The notes under the pieces: generated by a model | What the model was told of the DNA's origin: nothing | Databases searched by the model: none | The model's input: the letters and a program-made list of their open reading frames with translations, nothing else | Made by a program: the position numbers and the translations under genes | Source: JARFQW01 sp963842955 | GTDB taxonomy: Bacteria; Pseudomonadota; Gammaproteobacteria; Steroidobacterales; XN24 | NCBI GenBank assembly: GCA_963842955.1 | Contig: CAWJIJ010000002.1 | Span: 124,001 to 188,000, forward strand | Direction: 5' to 3' | Length of the DNA stretch: 64,000 bases | In this document: positions 25,559-35,889 of the stretch, piece by piece | How positions within the stretch are numbered: position 1 is the first letter of the stretch | How the letters are laid out: every line of letters begins with the position of its first letter

Positions 25559-26944
25559 TCACTTTGCGCCGTCCTTGCGGGGCCGCTGCCAGCCCTTGAC
25601 GGTGACCTGCCGGCTGCGTTCCACGGTGAGCTGGCCGGGGGGCGCCGCCCTGGAGATTGTCGAGCCGGCACCGATCGTCGCCCCGGGTCCGACCTCCACC
25701 GGCGCGACCAGCTCCACGCCGGATCCGATGAAGGCACCGTCGCCAATAACGGTCCGGTGCTTGTTGGCGCCGTCGTAGTTGCAGGTGATGGTTCCGGCAC
25801 CCACGTTCACGTCCTTGCCGACGGTCGCATCGCCCACGTAGGTCAGGTGGTTGACCTTGCTGCCGACGCCGATTTCGGCGTTCTTGATTTCCACGAAGTT
25901 GCCGACCTTCGCCCCCTCGGCCAGCCGGGTTCCCGGCCTGAGGCGGGCGTAGGGTCCGATGTTGCAGGCCGGCCCCGTGGTCGCGTGGTCCACCAGGGAG
26001 AAAGGATGCAATTCGGTGCCGGGGCCAATGCTGGACTGCCGGATGATGCAGTAAGGCCCGATGCGGACCCCGTCCCCCAGCGAAACGTCGCCTTCGAACA
26101 CCACCCCGACATCGATATAGACGTCCTGACCGCAGTCCAGCCGGCCGCGCACATCCACCCGCGCCGGGTCGGCCAGGGTCACGCCCGCGCCCAGCAGGGC
26201 GTTCGTCGTGCGCTGGCGCAGCGCCGATTCCGCCTCGGCGAGCTGGCCCCGGTCATTGATACCCAGCACCTCGTCGGGCCCGCTGGCCGGCACCGGGTCC
26301 ACACTCACACCTTCGGCGACGGCAAGGGCCACTACGTCAGTCAGGTAGAACTCGCCCTGGGCGTTGTCATTGTCCAGGGCGGCAAGCCAGGTCCTGAGCC
26401 GTGCCGCCGGGGCGGCCATGAGACCCGTGTTGACCTCCCGGATGGCCTGTTCGGCCTCGGTGGCGTCTTTCTCCTCGACGATACGGAGAACCTGGCCATC
26501 CTGGCTCCGAACGATACGCCCGTAGCCGGTCGGATCGATGAGGTCCACGGTCAGCACCGCCACCGACCCCTGCTCGGCCCGCTCCACGAGCTGACGCAGC
26601 GTGTCCGGTTCCACGAGAGGAACGTCGCCATACAGAACGAGCACGACTGAATCGTCAGGCACGCCCGGCATGGCCTGCTCGACCGCGTGGCCGGTACCCA
26701 GCTGCGATGTCTGCTCCACCCATTGCGTGCCAGCCCGGCCAGCAAACGCTTCGCGAACGGCGGGTGCGCCATGACCGATCACGACGTGGATGGCCGCGGC
26801 TTCCAGGGCGTTCGCCGTATCGAGCACGTGCGCCAGCATGGCTCGGCCCGCAAGGGGCTGGAGAACCTTCGGCAGACCGGACCGCATCCGGGTACCCTGG
26901 CCGGCGGCCAAAACAATGACTTCAAGTCCCATCGGGCTACGCAA
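25559..26944 (-). CDS. glmU: Bifunctional UDP-GlcNAc pyrophosphorylase / GlcN-1-P acetyltransferase
   Basis: Acetylates glucosamine-1-phosphate and then forms UDP-GlcNAc for peptidoglycan and LPS. It has 461 residues, close to E. coli (456). The N-terminal uridyltransferase motif is LAAGQGTRMRSGLPKVLQPLAG, with YGDVPL in the middle. From about residue 250 there are hexapeptide repeats of the left-handed beta helix. The acetyltransferase His region is LVDHATTGPACNIGPYARLRPG and the conserved CNYDGANKHRTVIGDG follows. It lies 207 bases after atpC and before glmS. Confidence 0.97.
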   Translation of the reverse strand: MRSPMGLEVIVLAAGQGTRMRSGLPKVLQPLAGRAMLAHVLDTANALEAAAIHVVIGHGAPAVREAFAGRAGTQWVEQTSQLGTGHAVEQAMPGVPDDSVVLVLYGDVPLVEPDTLRQLVERAEQGSVAVLTVDLIDPTGYGRIVRSQDGQVLRIVEEKDATEAEQAIREVNTGLMAAPAARLRTWLAALDNDNAQGEFYLTDVVALAVAEGVSVDPVPASGPDEVLGINDRGQLAEAESALRQRTTNALLGAGVTLADPARVDVRGRLDCGQDVYIDVGVVFEGDVSLGDGVRIGPYCIIRQSSIGPGTELHPFSLVDHATTGPACNIGPYARLRPGTRLAEGAKVGNFVEIKNAEIGVGSKVNHLTYVGDATVGKDVNVGAGTITCNYDGANKHRTVIGDGAFIGSGVELVAPVEVGPGATIGAGSTISRAAPPGQLTVERSRQVTVKGWQRPRKDGAK

Positions 26945-26956
26945 CTCCAGGAATCA

Positions 26957-26976
26957 GGCCGCTTATTGTAGCGGCC
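26957..26976 (-). other. Hairpin in the atpC-glmU gap
   Basis: A 7-bp perfect stem (GGCCGCT / AGCGGCC) with a TATTGT loop lies 12 bases before the glmU start. There is no T-tract. It may limit readthrough or affect glmU translation. The rest of the 207-base gap holds no gene. Confidence 0.3.
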
Positions 26977-27151
26977 GCAGGTTGCGGGGCGATAAGGCGC
27001 ATTTCGCAGTTCAGGCGCGGCGTCACTACCAAGAAACAACTGGAGAGTCCCGCGAAAACGGCCCGGCCAGGAAAACTTCTCGAGCCGCCCGGTGCCGAAA
27101 AGCGCCTCCGGCGGCAATTCCGATACGGGAGGCGCCGTGTGGACCGCTCCC

Positions 27152-27574
27152 CTAGCGGCCGGTCTTCTTGATCTTTTCCAGCAGGTGCAGCTGGGCGGCG
27201 GCCTGGGCCAGCTCCGCCTGGGCATGGGCCAGGTCGATGGCCGACTCCCGCTCGGTAAGCAGTTCTTCGGCGCGCCGCTTGGCCTCGGCGGCCGCGGCCT
27301 GGTCCAGGTCCTTGGCCCGCGCGGCCGAGTCCGCCAGGACCGTTACCGCTTTCGGCTGAATCTCAAGCAATCCCCCGGAGACATAGAAGAACAGTTCCTC
27401 GTCCCCCTCCGGTGTCTGAACCCTGACGCCGCCGGGACGCAGCCGGGTCACGAGGGGCGCATGGTTGGGCGCGATACCGACCTCGCCCTGCTGGGCTGGC
27501 GCAAAGACCATGGTCGCCTCGCCGGTGAAGATCTCGCCTTCCGCGCTGACGATGTCGACGTGTATCGTGCTCAT
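27152..27574 (-). CDS. atpC: ATP synthase F1 epsilon subunit
   Basis: Central-stalk subunit that couples rotation and inhibits ATP hydrolysis. The 140-residue protein has the N-terminal beta-sandwich (HVDIVSAEGEIFTGEATMV, then GEVGIAPNHAPLVTRLRPG) and a C-terminal helical hairpin rich in Ala and Glu. E. coli epsilon has 139 residues. It is the last gene of the atp operon, 32 bases after atpD. Confidence 0.96.
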   Translation of the reverse strand: MSTIHVDIVSAEGEIFTGEATMVFAPAQQGEVGIAPNHAPLVTRLRPGGVRVQTPEGDEELFFYVSGGLLEIQPKAVTVLADSAARAKDLDQAAAAEAKRRAEELLTERESAIDLAHAQAELAQAAAQLHLLEKIKKTGR

Positions 27575-27606
27575 GCTTGCCTCTCGAAGCCGACCGCGAG
27601 GACGGC

Positions 27607-28987
27607 TTACTGCATGCTCTCGCCTTTGGCGACAGCTTCATCAATGGTGCCGACCATGTAGAAAGCCTGCTCCGGCAGATGGTCGTATTCCCCGTCCACG
27701 ATGCCTCGGAAGCCGCGAATCGTGTCCTTCAGGGATACGTACTTGCCCGGGGAACCGGTGAAGACCTCGGCCACGAAGAAGGGCTGGGAAAGGAAACGCT
27801 GAATCTTGCGCGCCCGGGTGACAACCAGCTTGTCTTCCTCGGACAGCTCGTCCATTCCCAGGATCGCGATGATGTCCTGCAGCTCCTTGTAGCGCTGGAG
27901 CACGGACTGGACGTCTCGGGCCGCGCGATAGTGCTCGTCGCCGACCACCAGCGGATCGAGCTGGCGGCTGGTGGAGTCCAGCGGATCCACCGCCGGGTAA
28001 ATGCCCAGCTCCGCGATCTGCCGGGACAACACGACGGTGGCGTCCAGATGCGCGAAAGTGGTGGCGGGGGACGGGTCGGTGAGGTCATCGGCCGGCACGT
28101 ACACCGCCTGAATCGAGGTGATCGAGCCGGTCTTGGTGGACGTGATGCGCTCCTGCAGGGCGCCCATTTCCTCAGCCAGTGTCGGCTGATAACCCACGGC
28201 CGACGGCATGCGGCCAAGTAGCGCGGAAACCTCGGTTCCGGCGAGGGTGTAACGATAGATATTGTCGATGAACATCAGCACGTCGCGGCCTTCGTCGCGG
28301 AAGTACTCGGCAATGGTCAGGCCGGTCAGGCCCACGCGCAGGCGGTTGCCCGGGGGCTCGTTCATCTGGCCGTAAACCAGGGCCACCTTGTCGAGGACGT
28401 CGGAGTCCTTCATCTCGTGGTAGAAGTCGTTGCCCTCGCGCGTGCGCTCGCCGACACCGGCAAACACCGAGTATCCGGAGTGCTCGATGGCAATGTTGCG
28501 GATCAGCTCCATCATGTTGACGGTCTTGCCCACACCGGCGCCGCCGAAGAGGCCGACCTTGCCGCCCTTGGCGAACGGACAGAGCAGATCGATGACCTTA
28601 ATGCCGGTTTCCAGCAGCTCGGCGCTGGCGGCCTGCTCCTCGAAACGACGGCGGTGAGCGGTGAATCGGCAGGCGGGATTCTTCGCCGATCGGCCCGGCC
28701 TCGTCGATGGGGTTGCCGAGCACGTCCATGATGCGGCCGAGAGTCTTTGTGCCCACCGGGACACTGATCGCCTCGCCCGTGTTCGCGACCGGCAGACCCC
28801 GCTTGAGGCCTTCACTGGACCCCATGGCGATGCAGCGGACCACGCCGTCGCCCAGCTGCTGCTGAACCTCGAGGGTCAGCTCGCCTTCACTGATCTTCAG
28901 GGCATCGTAGACTTTCGGGATCGAGTCGCGGGGGAACTCCACGTCCACGACCGCGCCGATGATCTGTACAACCTTGCCACTGCTCAT
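27607..28987 (-). pseudogene. atpD: ATP synthase F1 beta subunit, frameshifted
   Basis: Catalytic subunit of the F1 ATPase. The first 110 or so residues (KVVQIIGAVVDVEFPRD, TLGRIMDVLGNPIDEAGPIGEESRLPIHR) lie in one frame. The remainder (ELLETGIKVIDLLCPF, Walker A GGAGVGKT, GERTREGNDFYHEM, ALVYGQMNEPPG) is one base off. The family sequence after IHR is xxPSFEE or PSYEE. Removing the G at 28642 (plus strand) restores SPPSFEEQAASAELLE and a 459-residue protein, as in E. coli (460). A genuine break would abolish oxidative ATP synthesis, so an indel in the sequence is the likelier reading. All catalytic motifs beyond the break are intact. Confidence 0.93.
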
Positions 28988-29018
28988 GCCTGGGTATCCT
29001 CTGAAAAAATCTTTCGCG

Positions 29019-29882
29019 TCAGACCGCGGCTGCGCCGCCGACGATCTCTGAGAGTTCCTGGGTAATCGCCGCCTGGCGGGCCTTGTTATAGGCCAGCTCC
29101 AGGTCGTCGATCAGATTTCCGGCATTGTCGGTGGCGCTCTTCATGGCCACCATCCGCGCCGCCTGCTCGCAGGCGCCGTTCTCCAGCACACCGCGGAACA
29201 CCTGGGACTCGATGTAGCGGGCCAGCATGGCGTCCAGCAGGGTCGCCACCTCGCCCGTTTCGTAGATGTAGTCCCAATGGGACTGCAGCTCGTCCGTGTC
29301 GATGGTCTCCAGCGGCAGCAGCTGTTCGAACTCGGCGCGCTGGCTCATCGTATTGATGAACTCGTTGTGCACCAGGTAGACCCGATCAACCCGCGCTTCC
29401 CGGTAGGCATCCAGCATCACCTGGATGGAGCCAATGAGATCGCGGATGTGGGGCATCTCGCCGAGATCCTGGACCGACGCCAGCACCGGCACGTCCACGC
29501 GCTTGAAAAACGACGAGGCCTTGCTGCCAATCAGGCAGAGGGCAACGTCCGCCCCCTTGTCCCGCCACTGCTGCATGTCCCGGAGAACCGCCCGGAACAT
29601 GTTGCCGTTGAGGCCCCCGCAGAGACCCCGGTCGGTGGACACGAGGATATAGCCGACATTCTTCGGCTCACGCTCCTGAAGAAACGGGTGGGTGCTGTCA
29701 GGCCGCGCCACGCGCAGGTGCCCGATGACCTTGCGGATCTTCTGAGCGTAGGGCCGCGAGGCCTCCATGCGCTCCTGGGCCTTGCGCATCTTGCTGGCCG
29801 CAACCATTTCCATGGCCTTCGTGATCTTGGCCGTATTGCGGATGCTCTTGATCTGGCCGCGAATTTCTTTGGCGTTCGCCAT
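29019..29882 (-). CDS. atpG: ATP synthase F1 gamma subunit
   Basis: Rotor shaft of F1. It has 287 residues, identical in length to E. coli gamma. The N-terminal helix (GQIKSIRNTAKITKAMEMVAASKMRKAQ) and the C-terminal helix (RMVAMKSATDNAGNLIDDLELAYNKARQ, ending ITQELSEIVGGA) are strongly conserved. LVSTDRGLCGGLN is also present. It lies between atpA and atpD with short gaps of 15 and 31 bases. Confidence 0.97.
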   Translation of the reverse strand: MANAKEIRGQIKSIRNTAKITKAMEMVAASKMRKAQERMEASRPYAQKIRKVIGHLRVARPDSTHPFLQEREPKNVGYILVSTDRGLCGGLNGNMFRAVLRDMQQWRDKGADVALCLIGSKASSFFKRVDVPVLASVQDLGEMPHIRDLIGSIQVMLDAYREARVDRVYLVHNEFINTMSQRAEFEQLLPLETIDTDELQSHWDYIYETGEVATLLDAMLARYIESQVFRGVLENGACEQAARMVAMKSATDNAGNLIDDLELAYNKARQAAITQELSEIVGGAAAV

Positions 29883-29897
29883 CGCTTGCTCCCGGCG

Positions 29898-31439
<1,542 letters not shown>

Positions 31440-31453
31440 TTCTAATATTCCTC

Positions 31454-31990
31454 TCAGTGCGAAACGGCACTGGCAAGCTGCTGCAGGCTGCCGCTGACCG
31501 ATCCGTCGATGATCAGGTCGCCGGCGCGAATGACGGCACCACCCATAAGGCTTGCGTCTACCCGGCATTCAAGCCGGACGTTCCGCCCCAGCCGTTTGCG
31601 CATGGCCTCTTCGTACCCGCGTTTTTCTTCGTCGTTGAGCTCTACCGCGGACACAACTTCCACGTCCACGATGTTCTCGGCGGCGTCCCGGAGGACGGCG
31701 TACTCCATCGTGATTTCGGGCAGCACGCCGAGGCGGTCGTTTTCGGACAGGAGGCGAATCAGGTTGTGGCCGTGCTCCCCGGCATCGTCGCCCGCGAGGT
31801 CGATCATGAAATCCGCCAGCTCCGTCCGGGTGAGTTTCGGGCTGTCGATGATTTCCGCCACACGTTCGTCCATGACCACCATTGCCGCCCGCTCCAGGAA
31901 TGCGGACCACGCCGGAAAGCTGCCGGTCTCCTCGGCCAGCTCGAATACGGCCCTTGCATACGGTCGGGCGAGGGTGCTCTTTTCAGCCAT
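31454..31990 (-). CDS. atpH: ATP synthase F1 delta subunit
   Basis: Peripheral-stalk subunit joining F1 to the b subunits. It has 178 residues (E. coli 177). The N-terminus TLARPYARAVFELAEE is family-typical, and the C-terminal RVDASLMGGAVIRAGDLIIDGSVSGSLQQL is the signature region. It lies 27 bases after atpF and 14 bases before atpA. Confidence 0.96.
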   Translation of the reverse strand: MAEKSTLARPYARAVFELAEETGSFPAWSAFLERAAMVVMDERVAEIIDSPKLTRTELADFMIDLAGDDAGEHGHNLIRLLSENDRLGVLPEITMEYAVLRDAAENIVDVEVVSAVELNDEEKRGYEEAMRKRLGRNVRLECRVDASLMGGAVIRAGDLIIDGSVSGSLQQLASAVSH

Positions 31991-32017
31991 GACTTACTCC
32001 GTTTCGGCCCCTGGCCC

Positions 32018-32488
32018 TCAGAGCTTCGCGGCCAGCTTGTCCAGCAGAACGCGGTGCTCGTCCGCGCTGATCTCCTTCTCGAGGATCTGCTGGGCACCGG
32101 CCAGTGCGATGGCCGCCACTTCGCCGCGCAACGATTCCTTGAGCCGGTTGCGTTCCTGCTCGATCTCGGCCTGGGCCTGCTCGAGCATTCGGTCGCCGGA
32201 CTCCTGCGCGGTGCCCCGGGCTTCTTCGACGATCTCGGAACCGCGCCGCTCGGCCTGCTCGATAATCTGGGAGGCCTGCAGACGGGCCTCCTTCAGAATC
32301 TCACTGACCTTCGCGTCCGCTTCCTCGAGCTCCCGCTGACCCCGTTCGGCGGCTGCAAGACCGTCCGCGATACGCGCCTGACGTTCTTCCAAGGCCTTCG
32401 TCAGCGGCGGCCAGACGAACTTCTTGGTGAACCAGATGAAAATCAGGAACGTAATCATCTGGCCGAAGAGGGTTGCGTTAATGCCCAC
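32018..32488 (-). CDS. atpF: ATP synthase Fo b subunit
   Basis: Peripheral-stalk subunit. It has 156 residues, as in E. coli. One N-terminal membrane helix (LFGQMITFLIFIWFTKKFVWPPL) is followed by a long charged coiled coil. It starts MGINATLFGQ, the usual N-terminus. A 56-base gap separates it from atpE upstream. Confidence 0.97.
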   Translation of the reverse strand: MGINATLFGQMITFLIFIWFTKKFVWPPLTKALEERQARIADGLAAAERGQRELEEADAKVSEILKEARLQASQIIEQAERRGSEIVEEARGTAQESGDRMLEQAQAEIEQERNRLKESLRGEVAAIALAGAQQILEKEISADEHRVLLDKLAAKL

Positions 32489-32544
32489 GATTCGAACTCC
32501 GGTTCATCAGGTCGGGATAGCTGCGGCGAGTCTGCCTGCGCGTG

Positions 32545-32814
32545 TCAGCCGCCGACGGCGGACAACAGCGGGTTGGCAAACATGAGCAGTGCAGCGAATG
32601 CCACACCGATAATGGCCAGCGCGTCGAGCAGACCGGCAACAATGAACATCCGGGTCTGCAGCATGGCTGCCATTTCCGGCTGCCGTGCAGCGCCCTCGAG
32701 GAACTTGCCGCCCAGCAGCCCGAACCCGATACCGGTGCCCAGGGCCGCGAAGGCGAAGATAAGGCCGACGGCAATGGCCGTGCTCGACTGAATGTCAGCG
32801 ATCAGAGCTTCCAT
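32545..32814 (-). CDS. atpE: ATP synthase Fo c subunit
   Basis: Proton-carrying rotor ring subunit. The 89-residue protein has two membrane helices joined by the conserved polar loop ARQPEM (residues 43-48). The ion-binding acid is Asp64 (AGLLDALAIIG). Asp rather than Glu, and no sodium-type residues around it, suggests a proton ring. It lies 48 bases after atpB in the operon. Confidence 0.97.
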   Translation of the reverse strand: MEALIADIQSSTAIAVGLIFAFAALGTGIGFGLLGGKFLEGAARQPEMAAMLQTRMFIVAGLLDALAIIGVAFAALLMFANPLLSAVGG

Positions 32815-32862
32815 GGTGTTGTCTCCGTAACACGCAATAGTCTCGAAGTGAGTGGAAAGAGA

Positions 32863-33636
32863 TCAGTGCTCCTCATAGGCCAGCGCCAGGTAGACGATTG
32901 TCAGCGTCATGAAAATGAACGCCTGGAGCGGGATTACAAGAATGTGAAAGATGGCCCAGGCCGAACCCGGCAGCCATTGAGCCCAGAAGGGCAGCAACGC
33001 GATGAGGATGAAAAGCATCTCCGCCGCGTAGAGATTGCCGAACAGTCGCAGCGCCAGCGAAACCGGCTTTGCGATGAGCTCGACAATGTTCAGAATCAGG
33101 TTGAACGGTATCAGCAGCGGGTTCTTTCCGAATGGATGGAACAGCAGCTCCTTCGTGTACCCGCCCACGCCCTTGCCCTTGATGCTGTAGACGATGATCA
33201 GCACGAACACCGTCAGGGACAGGGCAAACGTCGCGTTCATGTCGGCGGAAGGAACAACCCGCAGGTAGGGAATGCCCACGGCCGCCGCCAGGTTCGGCAG
33301 CAGGTCCACGGGGATCAGGTCCATGACGTTCCAGAACAGAACCCACACAAAAATGGTTAACGCCAGCGGCGCGATGAAGTCGCGGGGTCCGTGGAAGGCC
33401 TCCTTGACCGAGGTGTCCACGAATTCCAGGACTGCTTCCACCGCGTTTTGCAGCCCTCCCGGGATCCCCGGTGTCGCGCGGCGAGCCGCGGCCATGAAAA
33501 TGCCGAGGAAAATCAGCCCGGTGAACCACGAAAAGAAAATGGTATCCCAATGGAAAGTCCAGAAGCCTTCACCGGAGTGCAAATGCTCCAGGTGATGCTT
33601 GACGTAGTCGGTTGCCGATCCGCCGTCGCTAGCCAT
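32863..33636 (-). CDS. atpB: ATP synthase Fo a subunit
   Basis: Membrane stator subunit that forms the proton half-channels. It has 257 residues with several membrane helices. The essential Arg is in SLALRLFGNLYAAEM, matching the GLRLFGN region of E. coli. PVDLLPNLAAAVG and the C-terminal LQAFIFMTLTIVYLALAYEEH are also typical. It follows the atpI-like gene by 24 bases. Confidence 0.97.
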   Translation of the reverse strand: MASDGGSATDYVKHHLEHLHSGEGFWTFHWDTIFFSWFTGLIFLGIFMAAARRATPGIPGGLQNAVEAVLEFVDTSVKEAFHGPRDFIAPLALTIFVWVLFWNVMDLIPVDLLPNLAAAVGIPYLRVVPSADMNATFALSLTVFVLIIVYSIKGKGVGGYTKELLFHPFGKNPLLIPFNLILNIVELIAKPVSLALRLFGNLYAAEMLFILIALLPFWAQWLPGSAWAIFHILVIPLQAFIFMTLTIVYLALAYEEH

Positions 33637-33660
33637 GCTGCCTGTCCGCCTATGCCCGCT

Positions 33661-34032
33661 TCAGTCGTACCGCGTAAACAGCAACGCAAGCCAGTTGACT
33701 GCAAGCGTTGCCAAAAACGTCGTGATCAGCGGGATGTACACGTGGCTCAAAAAAATAGCTGCGGCCGAAAAAAGCACCACAGCCAGAACTAGTTTAAAGG
33801 CCGCGCCCCGCGCGAAAGCGGACAGCATGGCCTCGGCTCCTGCGTCCGGCGGAACCGCAAAGACCCGCAAGGCGAAAATCGAAGTCAGCGCAAGGCTGAT
33901 TCCTCCTCCCGCGAGCGCGCCCAGCGCTTCCTCCCACCCCGCAAACAGGCCCCAGACAATAGCGGCCAGCGCGGCGGCGGCAGACTGCCCGATCAGGAGT
34001 TTCGCGGGTACGGATTTGACCCGACCTTCCAT
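33661..34032 (-). CDS. atpI: ATP synthase subunit I family protein
   Basis: A small membrane protein of 123 residues with four predicted membrane helices. It is the first gene of the atp operon. AtpI-type proteins assist c-ring assembly or Mg2+ supply in some bacteria and are usually not essential. Sequence conservation is low, so the call leans on size, helices and position directly before atpB. A consensus-like promoter lies 33 bases before its start. Confidence 0.82.
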   Translation of the reverse strand: MEGRVKSVPAKLLIGQSAAAALAAIVWGLFAGWEEALGALAGGGISLALTSIFALRVFAVPPDAGAEAMLSAFARGAAFKLVLAVVLFSAAAIFLSHVYIPLITTFLATLAVNWLALLFTRYD

Positions 34033-34064
34033 CTCGAGCGGCCCCGGCTCACATGAGCCGCGGA

Positions 34065-34093
34065 ATTATAGTCAATATTTGCGGTTGCAGCAA
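34065..34093 (-). promoter_or_regulatory. Sigma70-type promoter of the atp operon
   Basis: On the minus strand, TTGCTG (34088-34093) and a perfect TATAAT (34065-34070) are separated by 17 bases. The -10 lies 33 bases before the atpI ATG. The gap between parB and atpI is 127 bases and this is its only clear signal. It would drive atpIBEFHAGDC. Confidence 0.75.
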
Positions 34094-34159
34094 TCGACCG
34101 GTCATTTAGCACTCACCCAGCCAGCCCGCGCGGCGAAAACCCGGCGTAAATAGCGACCC

Positions 34160-35041
34160 TTAGCGAATGTGCGAGAGGATTCCTTCAAGTTCGTCGAGGC
34201 TGTTGTAGGCAATAACGAGCTTGCCCTTGCCGCCGGTGGCGTGGCTCAGGCTCACCCGCGCTCCCAGCTTGTCTCCCAGTTCCGTCTCCAGGCGACGGGT
34301 GTCGGGGTCCTTCTCCCTTGGCCGGGCCGGCGCCTTCGGGCCGGCCGCCAGTTTTCGAACCAGGCGCTCCGTCTCCCGAACGGACAGGCCGCGGGACACC
34401 ACATCGCGGGCCGCGACGGCCTGGAGCTGGGTGTCAGGCAGGCCCAGCAGGGCGCGGGCATGGCCCATCTCGATCTGCCGGGACTCGACCAGGGCTTTTA
34501 TCTCCTCTCCCAGGTCCAGCAGGCGCAGAAGATTGCTGACGGCGGCTCGGGACCGGCCCACGGCACCGGCCGCCTGCTGATGGGTCATGTCGAACTCGCT
34601 GATCAGCCGCTCCAGCGCCCGCGCCTCCTCCAGCGGATTAAGGTTCTCCCGCTGGATATTCTCGATCAGCGCCATGGCCACGGCGGCTTCGTCAGGAACA
34701 TCGCGGATCACGGCGGGAATCTCGGCCAGCCCCGCCAGAAGGGCGGCGCGCCAGCGCCGTTCCCCGGCAATGATTTCGTAGCTCTGACCGGCGCCGGTGC
34801 CGGTTCCCACGGGCCGCACCACAATGGGCTGGACCACGCCCTGGGCCCGTATGGAGTCAGCGAGTTCTTCCAGCGACTCCGGACGCATGTCCGTGCGCGG
34901 CTGGTACTTGCCTCGCTGAAGAAGGTCCACCGGAATGGCCCGTAGTTCCTGCGCCTCGGCCCGATCGCCCGCGGGAGCCTGCGCGGCAGGGCTCAACAGC
35001 GCGTCCAGGCCTCGCCCGAGAGTGCGGCGTTTTGCAGCCAT
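34160..35041 (-). CDS. parB: Chromosome-partitioning protein ParB (Spo0J)
   Basis: Binds parS sites near the origin, clamps on DNA with CTP and works with ParA in segregation. The 293-residue protein starts RTLGRGLDALLS and has the ParB/Srx nuclease-like domain with the CTP-binding GERRWRAALLAG. A helix-turn-helix follows (QQAAGAVGRSRAAVSNLLRLL, then MGHARALLGL). I did not find a perfect parS site in the window by eye. The gene follows parA by 46 bases. Confidence 0.97.
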   Translation of the reverse strand: MAAKRRTLGRGLDALLSPAAQAPAGDRAEAQELRAIPVDLLQRGKYQPRTDMRPESLEELADSIRAQGVVQPIVVRPVGTGTGAGQSYEIIAGERRWRAALLAGLAEIPAVIRDVPDEAAVAMALIENIQRENLNPLEEARALERLISEFDMTHQQAAGAVGRSRAAVSNLLRLLDLGEEIKALVESRQIEMGHARALLGLPDTQLQAVAARDVVSRGLSVRETERLVRKLAAGPKAPARPREKDPDTRRLETELGDKLGARVSLSHATGGKGKLVIAYNSLDELEGILSHIR

Positions 35042-35087
35042 TTGCTGATCCGTTGTTCGAGTGAGAAGGGAAAGGCGGGAGTGTAAC

Positions 35088-35873
35088 TCAGGCAGGGGCA
35101 GCGGCGGCGGTCTGCTCGCGACGAATCATTTCGCCGGCAAGCGCCAGATAGGCCAGCGCGCCTCGGGAGGTCCGGTCGTGGAAAAGCACCGGCGTACCGA
35201 AGCTCGGCGCCTCGGCAAGACGTATGTTTCGCGGAATGATCGTGCGGAACACCTTGTCGCCGAAGTGCATGATCAGCTGGGCTGAAACCTCGTTGGCCAG
35301 GTTGTTTCTGGGATCGAACATGGTCCGCAGCAGCCCCTCGACCCCGAGCTGGGGATTTACGGCATCGCGGATCTGTTCCACGGTATTTACCAGGGCTGAC
35401 AGGCCTTCCAGCGCGTAATACTCGCACTGCATCGGGATGAGCACGCCGCTGGCGGCGGTCAGCGCATTGACGGTGAGCATATTGATCGACGGTGGGCAAT
35501 CGATCAGCACGTACTGATAGCGCTCGGCCACCGGCGCCAGCGCGCCCCTCAGCCGTGTCTCGCGGCCATACTCATTGATCAGCTTGACCTCAGCGGCGGT
35601 CAGCTCGTCGTTGCCGGGAAGCACATCGAAGTCGCCCTCCCCCGCAGCGACAATGGCGTCGTCCGCGGAGGCCTCCCCCAGCAGCACATCGCAGGCGGTC
35701 AGATCCACCTCCCGCTTGTCGACGCCCGAGCCCATCGTGGCGTTCCCCTGGGGATCCATATCCACCAGCAGGACCTTGCGGCGTGTCGCCGCCAGGGACG
35801 CCGCAAGATTGACGGCAGTCGTCGTCTTGCCGACCCCGCCCTTCTGGTTGGCTACCGCAATAATCCTGGTCAT
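35088..35873 (-). CDS. parA: Chromosome-partitioning ATPase ParA (Soj)
   Basis: Deviant-Walker ATPase that drives origin segregation with ParB. The 261-residue protein starts MTRIIAVANQKGGVGKTTTAVNLAA, with the Walker A KGGVGKTT. LVDMDPQGNATMG and IDCPPSINMLTVNAL follow. I chose the ATG at 35873, which gives this N-terminus; the open frame continues upstream to 36002 only within rsmG. It lies 16 bases after rsmG. Confidence 0.97.
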   Translation of the reverse strand: MTRIIAVANQKGGVGKTTTAVNLAASLAATRRKVLLVDMDPQGNATMGSGVDKREVDLTACDVLLGEASADDAIVAAGEGDFDVLPGNDELTAAEVKLINEYGRETRLRGALAPVAERYQYVLIDCPPSINMLTVNALTAASGVLIPMQCEYYALEGLSALVNTVEQIRDAVNPQLGVEGLLRTMFDPRNNLANEVSAQLIMHFGDKVFRTIIPRNIRLAEAPSFGTPVLFHDRTSRGALAYLALAGEMIRREQTAAAAPA

Positions 35874-35889
35874 CGAATCCTGATCTCGC

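Noticed and set aside
27100..27145. GCGCCTCC / GGAGGCGC dyad after atpC as a terminator
   Set aside because: The loop is long and no T-tract follows on either strand, so I do not call it a terminator.
6264..28650. Programmed ribosomal frameshifting as the cause of the broken genes
   Set aside because: The sites share no slippery motif, stop context or downstream structure, and the genes (hemF, carbonic anhydrase, xthA, atpD) are not known for recoding.
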